Shown here in pieces: positions 11,827 through 19,503 of a stretch of 20,563 bases of DNA (its first letter is position 1; the number at the start of each line of letters is the position of its first letter). The notes under the pieces are model-generated. The model was given only the letters and a program-made list of their open reading frames with translations. It made no database searches and was not told the origin of the DNA. The DNA comes from a virus: positions 1 to 20,563 of IMG/VR virus record IMGVR_UViG_3300045135_000261; one strand, given 5' to 3'. The translations under genes and the position numbers were made by a program.

Positions 11827-14003
11827 TGACCCATAAAGTTACGTTGACGGTTCTGCTCGGCCTGCACTCGGGCCACGTCGACCGAGGCGCCGTATTGGCC
11901 GAGGATCTTGGCTGCGTCGACAAGCAAGTTCTGAGCCATCTCGTCACGCTTGAGGTCGTCGCTTGCCGCCATCTCCATCAACTTGCGCTGATGCTCCATG
12001 GCCGCCTTCTGCATGTCGACCTGCGCCCGTGTCTGAGCCTTCATGCCCTCAGCCTGCAGATAGGCCTGCTGCGGATCGCTTGCCTGCCCCTGCTGCTGCT
12101 CCTGCATCATCGCCTGCATCATAAGCTGTTGCTCATACTCAGGCGTAATCGGGCGGAAATACCGCTCAGAATTTCGAATGCCAGACGAGGCAAGCATGTC
12201 TGCTACGGTGTTGCGGATGTTGGACAAGCCGACAACGCCGTTCTGTGGGCCGTAGTTCTGATAGACCTGCATCTGCAGCCCGAGGATTTCGCGGTAGGCT
12301 GCCGCCTTTTGATCTTCGCCACCAGTGCCAAGGCCGACATTGACGCTGACGTCCATGCCTATGTCCCAGACCCGAGGGTCGACAGGTGAATACTGGCCAT
12401 TGAGGCGCATAAACTTAGGCGCGTCTGCGTGTCTGACTGTGAGCTTGAGCAACAGGCTGAACAGGCGGCGCATGCCGCCCTCTGCCAAGTTGCGCGCCAT
12501 CACCTCTGTCTGGCCCGCTGCGGCCTGCACCGTGGCATTTACGGCTGCCTTGGTGGTCGACTGCAGTGCGTCTGGGTCAAGGCCCATAGATGCACGGGTG
12601 ACGCCTGTCTTCCCCTCGATCATCTGGTCGAGATACTGCATGGCAGGCAAAGTCTGCGCGGCAGTGAATGGCACAGAAAACGGCATCACAGCGCCAGGCT
12701 GCGTCATGCGGATGATGCCGCCGATCTCGTTGTTCAGCACGTCGTCGATGTCTACAGAGCCGTCTACGATGCCGATGCGTGGCGTGTTGGTCATTGCCAC
12801 GTTGTCGAGAACGCCGCGCATGATTGCAGTCGCGGCGTCTTGGTCGTCGATCAACAGATCTGCAACCGAGCGACCGAAGAATGCATGCGGCTCAGGATCT
12901 ACCTCAAACACGGCAAAGGGGATTTCGTCACATGGCATCATGTCAAGCAACTTGTAGCTCGTGCCGCCCATGATTATGCGGTGCAGGATTGGGACGCCTG
13001 TGCCGTCTGCGTCGATCCTCATGTAGGCCTCGGTGACCAAAACCTTTTTCATGGACGGATCGCGGGGGTTCTCGTCCTCGTCAGGATTGATCGGATAGCC
13101 GCGACGCTCTTCCTCTTCCTGAGCTGTCGTGTCAATCACGTCTGTCGAGCCGTCGAGGTTTGATACCTCGTCAAAGTCAAAGCCCATGGCGACAAGGTCG
13201 CCGACGCGCATGTCGGTGCGGTGACCGCAAATGTAGCAGTCGTCAATCGAGCGTGCGCCGCGGTCGATAAAGAATTCCTCGGGCGGAATAGACACGACGC
13301 AAATGTCGCCGTCTTTCGAGCGGCGCATCACTTTAACGTCATGGCTCTTTTCAACCATCATCGGCGTCTCGACGCCCTCGGCCATAACCTGCTCGCCAAT
13401 CACCTCTTCCGAATGCTCGAGGATCTCGATGTCAGGATCCATCACGACGGCCATGTATTGGGCGTCATTCAAGCCTGTGAAGGTGTGAATTTCCGAGGTG
13501 TCGTATTCTTCATAATACGCCTTGGCGATGCCGACCTTTTTGATCAGGGCGTCGTGGAAGACGTCAGAGAGGATGCGGAAGCCGCCCATCTCCTGAAATT
13601 TGTAGTGCATGTATTCTGTTGCCTGCTCGGCAATCTGCACGTCCTCGGCATTGCGAGGCACATACTCCACATAGCGACCAGACGACAGGAACACCCGCAT
13701 CAGGCTTGGCTTCACGGCGCGGACAGTGTCGCGCACCTTGGTTGCCACGACCCGAGAGCGGCCATCTTCATAACCGATGTCGACCTCGCCGTCGAAATAG
13801 CGCTGCGCCTTGATACGGTCAGGCGCAATGTCGCTCTCAATGAAATCAACAGCGTCGTCGATAGCCGTCGAGACGATGCCCTCAATCTCGTCGTCAGTCA
13901 GAGGCTCGAGGTCATCCTCGCCATATTCCTCTTCCTCGCCTTCCATGGCGTCCTCGAGGATGTCGCGGATGTCTTCGTCGTCAACTAGGTCTTCGGGTTT
14001 CAT
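11823..14003 (-). CDS. Portal protein (P22 gp1-like)
   Basis: The protein has 726 residues (P22 gp1 has 725), from the ATG at 14001-14003 behind AAGGGAAG. The first 42 residues are very acidic. The core has DIAPDRIKAQRYFDGEVD, VRAVKPSLMRVF, and the clip/stem region EGKTGVTRASMGLDPDAL then STTKAAVNATVQAAAGQTEV, which is characteristic of P22-like portals. Residues about 623-726 are a long Q, M and A-rich helix, as in the helical barrel of the P22 portal. The portal forms the dodecameric gate for packaging and ejection. The downstream genes (76-aa protein, scaffold, coat) follow the usual head order. Coupling to the next gene is through GTGA. Confidence 0.9.
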   Translation of the reverse strand: MKPEDLVDDEDIRDILEDAMEGEEEEYGEDDLEPLTDDEIEGIVSTAIDDAVDFIESDIAPDRIKAQRYFDGEVDIGYEDGRSRVVATKVRDTVRAVKPSLMRVFLSSGRYVEYVPRNAEDVQIAEQATEYMHYKFQEMGGFRILSDVFHDALIKKVGIAKAYYEEYDTSEIHTFTGLNDAQYMAVVMDPDIEILEHSEEVIGEQVMAEGVETPMMVEKSHDVKVMRRSKDGDICVVSIPPEEFFIDRGARSIDDCYICGHRTDMRVGDLVAMGFDFDEVSNLDGSTDVIDTTAQEEEERRGYPINPDEDENPRDPSMKKVLVTEAYMRIDADGTGVPILHRIIMGGTSYKLLDMMPCDEIPFAVFEVDPEPHAFFGRSVADLLIDDQDAATAIMRGVLDNVAMTNTPRIGIVDGSVDIDDVLNNEIGGIIRMTQPGAVMPFSVPFTAAQTLPAMQYLDQMIEGKTGVTRASMGLDPDALQSTTKAAVNATVQAAAGQTEVMARNLAEGGMRRLFSLLLKLTVRHADAPKFMRLNGQYSPVDPRVWDIGMDVSVNVGLGTGGEDQKAAAYREILGLQMQVYQNYGPQNGVVGLSNIRNTVADMLASSGIRNSERYFRPITPEYEQQLMMQAMMQEQQQGQASDPQQAYLQAEGMKAQTRAQVDMQKAAMEHQRKLMEMAASDDLKRDEMAQNLLVDAAKILGQYGASVDVARVQAEQNRQRNFMGQ

Positions 14004-14018
14004 GTCGCTTCCCTTTTG

Positions 14019-16022
14019 TTATTCTACAGGGCGGATGATGATGCGTGGAGGTGCGCCAGTCCCGCTTATTGGCCCAGTATTAGTGCCAGGTGTCATGTCA
14101 AGCAAACCTGCGCCAACTTCTCCTGCCTGCTGCACGCCCGCGAGCCCGCCCGCCTTGCGCAGTGGCGCAATCGACTGCTCAATCAAATCTTGCAATCTGC
14201 GCAAGCCGCTTGGGTCGCGTAGCGCATTCATGACAACCTCTGGGTTTCGCTCAATCAAGATCTGAGCAACTCGCATGCTCTCGGCTTCAGAAAGAGGATT
14301 ATCGGCCATATTTCTGAAAATGCCGTTTATGACACTCAGTGCGGCGTCTGTGTCACCTAGGGCTGCCCTAGTTGCTTGAACTGCAGTGTTTCCAATTTGA
14401 GCAACACGAGCCGCTTCTTGCGGTGCGGTGCCAGAACCGCGCAAAACCTCACCAGACGTAGCTGCCGCTTCTTGTGCAACCTGCAGTCTATTAAGAGCAT
14501 TGTTTAAGCTCGCTTGGTCTGGGAATATTTCTTCCATGATTTGACGAGAGTTTGATGGCATTCCGCTTTCATCGCCAAGTCCGCGGATAACTGATGCCCT
14601 GCTAGGCGTTCCCATGCGCTGTTGGAATGTAGCTAGAAATCCATCGCGGAATGCTTGCAGCTCCGCCTGCCCGCGCGCGCTAACATTAGGGTCTTTACTC
14701 GCAATGCGATTACGAATTTGACGGATTTGCGCCATCGCGTCGTCCAACTTCATCGTAAATGATCGCTCGCCGAGTGCAAATGCTTGATTTGCCGCCTCTT
14801 CCGTAGCGACATTGGCTCGAATTTGACCAATTCTGACGCCGTCAATCTCTGGGGCCAAACTATCAATTGCGTCTCGGAGCATTTCCTGAGTTCGCTGCAT
14901 CCCGCGACCAGTTGTCCTGCGTTCTGCGCTACTCAATGCGCCTTGAGCAGCCTCAGCAAGAATGCTGCGGGCCATCTCAATCTGCCCAATAGTGAGGTCG
15001 CCATTAATGGTTACAACGCCGTCTACTACGTCAATTAGATTTCCAATTTCTTCTTGACCCGCCAAAACTGCCTGACGCCTGAACGCACTATTCATTTGCC
15101 CGACAAGGTCAGGTTCTGCTCGAACCGCTGTTTTGAACGCATCAATAAGCTGCGGAGGCGCGACTGTATTGTCAAATGGGCCATATGACGCTGAACGAGC
15201 AGCGCGCTGCCCTGCGTATTCCTCTAGCTGACGAGTTCTTGCTCGGCCAGTCTGACCAGTCAGGCCAACCTCAAGAGCCTCCTGAGCCGCCGCCGCAGTC
15301 TCTGCGGGCCGCGCCTCTAGCACCTCCCTCAATACAGTGCCAGACGGCTGCGAGCTGCGAGCCATGCTGCGCACAGTGTCCCGCAGAGTTCTGTTTTCTG
15401 CCAGTAGTCGACCGCTCTGAATGTCAGCAATGATCTGATCTGGCGTCTTTCCTGTAAGCTCCACAAGGCGCTGAATTTCTGCCTCAACAGCACGAGATCC
15501 ACGGCGCCCAAGGGTGCGTCGAGCTGCATCTATCGCGCGAGTAGCAAGGCCTCCAAGAGCGGTTCCCGCAACCTGACCAACTAGACCGCCCGCAGCGCCT
15601 GCAACCGCGCCACCTGGCACTCGAGAAAAGCGCTCCTCTGCGCTCCCTTCGCCAGTCCCCATGCCATATACAGCGCCGCCTGCCGCGCCTGCCATACCTG
15701 CGCGCAGAAGCCCCCTGCCTGCACCCACAAGGCCCGCCCCAGGAATAAATGCATATGGCAAAGAACCCAAGGCCTCCAAGCCGATCGCAGTCATCGGATT
15801 GCGCTCACGGTAGGCCTCCATGCTGCCACGGATGTCTGCAAGCTCTTCCTGATATGAGCGACCCGTCCGGGACGACCGATACATTGCCTCAAGCTCGTCA
15901 CCAAAGCCGAATGTCAGGCCTTGGGCCGCCAAGCGGCGGCCGCCGTAGCGTCCGCGCTCTGCAAGGTTTTGTTCATCTTGCTGAATTTCACTCAGTGTTT
16001 GGCTTGAGACAGTAATAGTCAT
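14019..16022 (-). CDS. Large ejection (internal virion) protein with glycine-zipper region
   Basis: The protein has 667 residues from the ATG at 16020-16022, one base after the stop of the transglycosylase gene. Residues 33-88 carry AAQGLTFGFGDELEAMYRS, YQEELADIRGSMEAYRE and ALGSLPYAF, a motif set frequent in large virion proteins of alphaproteobacterial phages. Residues about 85-165 are a glycine-alanine-rich stretch (GAGLVGAGRGLL, GMAGAAGGAVYG, GAVAGAAGGLVG, ALGGLATRA) with repeated GxxxG spacing, which suits membrane-inserting helices. The rest is helical. It lies after the transglycosylase and before the portal, so it corresponds best to P22 gp16/gp20, which cross the envelope to let DNA pass. 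Samples of the gene look poorer in GC than the adjoining head genes. Confidence 0.7.
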   Translation of the reverse strand: MTITVSSQTLSEIQQDEQNLAERGRYGGRRLAAQGLTFGFGDELEAMYRSSRTGRSYQEELADIRGSMEAYRERNPMTAIGLEALGSLPYAFIPGAGLVGAGRGLLRAGMAGAAGGAVYGMGTGEGSAEERFSRVPGGAVAGAAGGLVGQVAGTALGGLATRAIDAARRTLGRRGSRAVEAEIQRLVELTGKTPDQIIADIQSGRLLAENRTLRDTVRSMARSSQPSGTVLREVLEARPAETAAAAQEALEVGLTGQTGRARTRQLEEYAGQRAARSASYGPFDNTVAPPQLIDAFKTAVRAEPDLVGQMNSAFRRQAVLAGQEEIGNLIDVVDGVVTINGDLTIGQIEMARSILAEAAQGALSSAERRTTGRGMQRTQEMLRDAIDSLAPEIDGVRIGQIRANVATEEAANQAFALGERSFTMKLDDAMAQIRQIRNRIASKDPNVSARGQAELQAFRDGFLATFQQRMGTPSRASVIRGLGDESGMPSNSRQIMEEIFPDQASLNNALNRLQVAQEAAATSGEVLRGSGTAPQEAARVAQIGNTAVQATRAALGDTDAALSVINGIFRNMADNPLSEAESMRVAQILIERNPEVVMNALRDPSGLRRLQDLIEQSIAPLRKAGGLAGVQQAGEVGAGLLDMTPGTNTGPISGTGAPPRIIIRPVE

Positions 16023-16023
16023 T

Positions 16024-17433
16024 TTATATGCTCATTTCTGGTAGTTGGCCAGTTTCGGAAAATTGCTGACGCTGAGTGTCTGTCATTGCTTCCCACACTC
16101 TTCGCCAAACATCTGCAGTCATTGGGCGCTCCACCCCAGCCCCATCTTCATAAGTTGCTCCGACTGGCATTGTGGGAAGCTCTTGAGGAATTACTGGGCC
16201 CACCTCTTGAGGCATTTGTCCAAAATAAATGAACTCACCTGGCACATTTATAGCCTCAGCGCGAGTGGTATAATTGTTTATAATTCCAGATACTTCTGCT
16301 GATTTTTGCGAATATATATCGCGCGCGCGCTCAGCAATTTGTTGACGCATTTCTGGAGTTAAGCTGCCTTCGCCACTTAGGGCGTTTAAGACAGACTGTC
16401 GGAAGGCAGGCAGCAATGCCCCAGATCTTTGCACCGCAGCAACTTCGCCTTCACGGGCAACAGAACCTGGGTCAAGAATTTTTGCGAATGCAACCGCCAG
16501 AGCGTAATCGCTCACTGAGCTTGGGCTTTCATAAAATGTCATAATGTTTTGAAAGCCATTGCTTACATCGTTCCATCCGAGGTTCTGCAACTCTGCCCGC
16601 AAGTCATCGCGGAACGCACCTGCGGCGGACAATTGTTCGTCGGATAGGCCAAGTTGTCCTGCGGCCTCCCTCATTGCCGCTGCCTCTGCCCTTTGAGCCT
16701 CAGTGTAGGCCGCAATAACTTCCGCAGGCGAACCGCCCGCCTCAAGCATTTGAACGTAAGGCTCAGACCCAGGCTGAGTGCGTAGCCACTCCATAGTCTG
16801 GTTTGCCCTGGCAGTCTCACGACGCCGCTCCTGATTGCGCGTCACAACGGCGGGGATGGTTTCGCTTGGGTTCAAGCGCAGCTCGTTCAAGCCGATCGCC
16901 AAGTTGCCCATAAAGTCACGGAATGTGTCGCGCTGATAGAATGGCTGCGCAGTCTCACCGCCTGCCTCTGGGTCACGGCGCTGAATGCCGAGTGCGCCGA
17001 GCAAGCCCTGCGGCTCTCCTGCCTGCGGCCGCATTCCGCTCGTGGAAGCGAAAACGGCGGGGCCGTCTTGGCCGCCGCCGAAGATACGGCTGAGGTAATT
17101 TTGCGTCTCTGGAAACGGCGGGACGCCGCCATACTCTTCAACGCGACCTGGGCCTGCGTTATACGCCGCAAGTGCAAGACGCTCGTCACCGCCGAAGCGG
17201 TCGAGCATCTGGCGCAGATAGCGGGCAGAGCCTTCCATGTTCTGGATCGGATCGCGCGGATCAACGCCAAGCTCTGCCGCGGTTGCAGGCATGAGCTGAC
17301 CGAGGCCTATTGCGCCTGCAGGGCTTACCGCTTCTGGGTTCCAGTTGCTCTCCGCGCCAATTACTCGGCCGAATAGATTAGGATCCAAGCCATAGGCCCG
17401 TGCGATCCGTGCTGCCTGTCCGCGATAGTCCAT
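16024..17433 (-). CDS. Virion lytic transglycosylase (SLT domain), ejection protein
   Basis: The protein has 469 residues from the ATG at 17431-17433, sharing a base with the upstream stop (TAATG). Residues 10-120 are a soluble lytic transglycosylase: GAESNWNP with catalytic E28, AIGLGQLMPATA (41-52) and LAAYNAGPGRVEEY (88-101). The rest is mostly helical and alanine-rich with no recognised fold (for example MREAAGQLGLSDEQLS and FIYFGQMPQEVGP). It probably opens the peptidoglycan during DNA ejection, not at lysis, as it sits among virion genes; the GH108 endolysin serves lysis. The 3' half has visibly lower GC than the SLT-coding part, so the catalytic domain may have been joined to this body by recombination. 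Confidence 0.85.
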   Translation of the reverse strand: MDYRGQAARIARAYGLDPNLFGRVIGAESNWNPEAVSPAGAIGLGQLMPATAAELGVDPRDPIQNMEGSARYLRQMLDRFGGDERLALAAYNAGPGRVEEYGGVPPFPETQNYLSRIFGGGQDGPAVFASTSGMRPQAGEPQGLLGALGIQRRDPEAGGETAQPFYQRDTFRDFMGNLAIGLNELRLNPSETIPAVVTRNQERRRETARANQTMEWLRTQPGSEPYVQMLEAGGSPAEVIAAYTEAQRAEAAAMREAAGQLGLSDEQLSAAGAFRDDLRAELQNLGWNDVSNGFQNIMTFYESPSSVSDYALAVAFAKILDPGSVAREGEVAAVQRSGALLPAFRQSVLNALSGEGSLTPEMRQQIAERARDIYSQKSAEVSGIINNYTTRAEAINVPGEFIYFGQMPQEVGPVIPQELPTMPVGATYEDGAGVERPMTADVWRRVWEAMTDTQRQQFSETGQLPEMSI

Positions 17434-18401
17434 TACGCTGCCTCGTTAAGTTTCTTCGCCAAGCCGCCGTAGTTGACGCGCAAGTAGCCGTCACCACCCT
17501 CGATCACAAGCTCTGGGTAGATCGCCTCAAGCTCCTGAGCGATCACGCCGACAGTGCGGTCGCCCGATACGCCGATCTGGTCTGCAATCTCGTTCCACTC
17601 CCATGTGTAGAATTTGATGCCATCCACAGTGTCGATGTGCTTGATGTTTTTCTTCAAGCGGCGGTCGGATGATGCAATGGTTGCGCCGAGCGTCAGGTAG
17701 TCAAATAGACCTGGCTTTTGCGTCGTAGTTGTCGACGTCATGGTCGGGATACCACCTGCCGCGGTCGACAGTGCGCCAAGGCGTTGATACGGATCTTGCT
17801 GCTGACGCATAAACTCTTGAAGCTGCGCATCAAGGCGAGACTGCTCAGTGGCCTGCTGTAGCCCGCCGAGCTGCGTGTAGCCCGCCGCGGCTTGCTGTGC
17901 TGCCGACTGAGACTGACCGATTTGCGCCATGGTCGCGGCCTGCGCTTGACTGTAGCCCTGCTGCATCAGATCTGCGATCATCTGGTCGCGGCCAATCTCA
18001 TAGGCTGCCTGACGCTCTGCCTCAAACACACCGCGACGCTCATTCCCGAATGCGCCTGCACGGGTAATGTCTGCCATTTCGCCAGTGCGGGCAATGTCAC
18101 GCTCCCGAGCAGAGCGAGCAAGTGCGGCGTCAATTACTTGGCTTTGATATGGCGACATGTTCGCGGCCGTCCGAGCTGCATACTGCTCAGGCGTCATGCC
18201 TGCGATGCCGCCCGCAACGTCGTAAAACTGCTGCGCCTGCATTGACATCCCAGGAATGTCTGCAACCATCTGACCTTCATATGGCGTGAATTCTTGCTCA
18301 GAAATGTTTGTCGCAAACGGCATGAGAGTGTTCTGCAGAAAGTCCTGCTGAAACTGTGGCATTTGCTGCGTCTGTGTCTGCGAACCGCCTCTGCTACCCA
18401 T
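17433..18401 (-). CDS. Ejection-type protein with C-terminal S74 self-cleaving chaperone domain
   Basis: The protein has 322 residues from the ATG at 18399-18401 behind GGAGA at a spacing of 8. Residues 1-230 are glutamine- and alanine-rich and helical (QFQQDFLQNTLMPFATNI, then YAARTAANMSPYQSQVI, then DAQLQEFMRQQQ), unlike a beta-structured fibre. A short linker (TMTSTTTTQKPGLFDYL) leads to the S74 domain at 243-322: SDRRLKKNI with the Ser-Lys dyad at S245 and K250, VGVIAQELEAIYPELV, and GYLRVNYGGL. In this family the chaperone helps trimers fold and then cuts itself off before the serine, which would release about 78 residues here. In gene order it matches P22 gp7. A tail-fibre or knob assembly role cannot be excluded. 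Confidence 0.75.
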   Translation of the reverse strand: MGSRGGSQTQTQQMPQFQQDFLQNTLMPFATNISEQEFTPYEGQMVADIPGMSMQAQQFYDVAGGIAGMTPEQYAARTAANMSPYQSQVIDAALARSARERDIARTGEMADITRAGAFGNERRGVFEAERQAAYEIGRDQMIADLMQQGYSQAQAATMAQIGQSQSAAQQAAAGYTQLGGLQQATEQSRLDAQLQEFMRQQQDPYQRLGALSTAAGGIPTMTSTTTTQKPGLFDYLTLGATIASSDRRLKKNIKHIDTVDGIKFYTWEWNEIADQIGVSGDRTVGVIAQELEAIYPELVIEGGDGYLRVNYGGLAKKLNEAA

Positions 18402-18403
18402 GG

Positions 18404-18853
18404 TTAAATCTCCATTTCATATGTGCGCGTGATTTCTTTAAAACCACATTTCGGCGCATGTTTAGCCCATCCAAGTCGGCCGTCAGCCTCGATCGTGTCG
18501 CAGCCTAATTTCTTTGCTGCATCCTTAATAACATCAAGTGCGGGCATAAGCCACTCTTGCATATCAAACCCGCCGATCAACAGGATCTTAAAAACTGTCG
18601 CCTGCGGGTGCGTCTCGACCGTTGTCGTCATAGCGGCTCTCGACTTGCCTTCTTTCTTGACGACCCACAGCTGATTAATACCACGCTCTAGCTCGTCATA
18701 TACGTCTGCCATGGTTGCCTTACGCTCGATCCGCTTCTGCGCCAGTCTGATTAGCGGGGCCACATTGCGCCACTCTGTCTCTAGCTGCTCGGGCGGTATG
18801 TAAAACAAGCCAGTTAATTGCTGCATGTTACCCTGATCTAGCATAAAAGTCAC
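18404..18853 (-). CDS. GNAT-like small protein in the tail/ejection module
   Basis: I start it at the GTG at 18851-18853, which overlaps the upstream stop (GTGA); the ATG at 18844 is the alternative. The frame upstream is open but lies inside the jelly-roll gene. The protein has 149 residues. LIRLAQKRIERKATMADVYDE, then WVVKKEGKSRAAMTT, then FKILLIGGFDMQEWL with DVIKDAAKKLGCDTIEADGR and a final WAKHAPKCGFKEITRTY resemble a compact GNAT fold; GWAKHAPKCGFKE is the usual GNAT ending. Related genes sit near virion genes in several podoviruses. Position matches P22 gp14. Whether it is an active acetyltransferase or a repurposed structural or chaperone fold is open: the acetyl-CoA loop is not obvious. 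Confidence 0.55.
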   Translation of the reverse strand: MTFMLDQGNMQQLTGLFYIPPEQLETEWRNVAPLIRLAQKRIERKATMADVYDELERGINQLWVVKKEGKSRAAMTTTVETHPQATVFKILLIGGFDMQEWLMPALDVIKDAAKKLGCDTIEADGRLGWAKHAPKCGFKEITRTYEMEI

Positions 18854-19503
18854 CCATGCAGACGCGTAATGCTGATAGTAGAGGCAGGCGCGGCAGGGGC
18901 GAAGGTCGTGGCCGCTGCCGCACTGAGAAAGCCAGACGTGCTGTCGACCGCCCACATGGCCTCCAGATAGTCGCCCGCAGCGAATGTAAAGATTGCCGAG
19001 CGGCTCACGACCAACACAGAACCATTCTGGTGCAGCGCGTTTTTCATGGTGCTGCCTGCCACGTCAGTCCCATTCACGCGCGGCCAGAACCAAAAGTTTA
19101 CGGTTGACGATGATGTCGATGCAATCTGTGCCGAAAATGCCACCATATACTCGCCGCCTTCTTCGAAGACTATACGAGATGCGGGTGTGCCGTTGCTAAT
19201 GCCCTCTTGGACGCTTGGTGTATACGTCAGTGCATACGCGGTGTTTGCCGCCGCCGCTGTCTGATTGGACGTGATGCCGCCGCTATAGTTGCCATCTTCT
19301 AGGACAATCTGCACAAACTCGCCATTCTTGGACACGACAGGATAGCCATTGGTGTCGTCCCACAGAATGATGCCGTTTTCTGACGGCACGTCATCTTGAC
19401 CGAGAAAGTTTAAACGCACCAAACCGCGCAGCAAGGCGCGGGTCAGGTTGGTCGCCCACACTCTCAGATCAGGGCCGACAGGTGGCAGCGTAGGCGCTGT
19501 CAT
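18850..19503 (-). CDS. Putative tail-tip or receptor-binding protein with TNF/C1q-like jelly roll
   Basis: The protein has 217 residues from the ATG at 19501-19503, overlapping the upstream stop (ATGA). The N-terminal 75 residues (MTAPTLPPVGPDLRVWATNL, then VPSENGIILWDDTNGYPVVS) look like an attachment domain. Residues about 80-217 are strand-rich in the order usual for TNF/C1q-like trimers: ANTAYALTYTP, RIVFEEGGEYMVAFSAQIAS, TVNFWFWPRVNGTDV, LVVSRSAIFTFAAGDYLEAM, ending STISITRLHG. It follows the gp10-like gene, where P22-like phages have the tail needle, and some needles (Sf6) carry a TNF-like knob. Receptor or membrane contact at the tail tip is therefore a reasonable guess. A decoration or minor fibre role is the alternative. 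Confidence 0.6.
   Translation of the reverse strand: MTAPTLPPVGPDLRVWATNLTRALLRGLVRLNFLGQDDVPSENGIILWDDTNGYPVVSKNGEFVQIVLEDGNYSGGITSNQTAAAANTAYALTYTPSVQEGISNGTPASRIVFEEGGEYMVAFSAQIASTSSSTVNFWFWPRVNGTDVAGSTMKNALHQNGSVLVVSRSAIFTFAAGDYLEAMWAVDSTSGFLSAAAATTFAPAAPASTISITRLHG

Noticed and set aside
12429-13163. Plus-strand open frame of about 244 residues opposite the portal
   Set aside because: Histidine- and cysteine-rich antisense translation with no motif or start signal.
13221-13988. Long plus-strand open frame opposite the portal gene
   Set aside because: Long antisense frames are expected opposite GC-rich, acidic-residue-rich genes. The minus-strand frame is a clear P22-like portal, and the antisense one shows no domain.
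16317-16330. ATCGCGCGCGCGCT, an alternating CG run that could form Z-DNA
   Set aside because: It is short and lies inside the transglycosylase gene, where it encodes ERARDI; codon use is a sufficient explanation.
18854-18955. Upstream extension of the GNAT-like gene
   Set aside because: The extra residues lie inside the jelly-roll gene in another frame; the GTGA overlap at 18850-18853 is the pattern used elsewhere in this operon.
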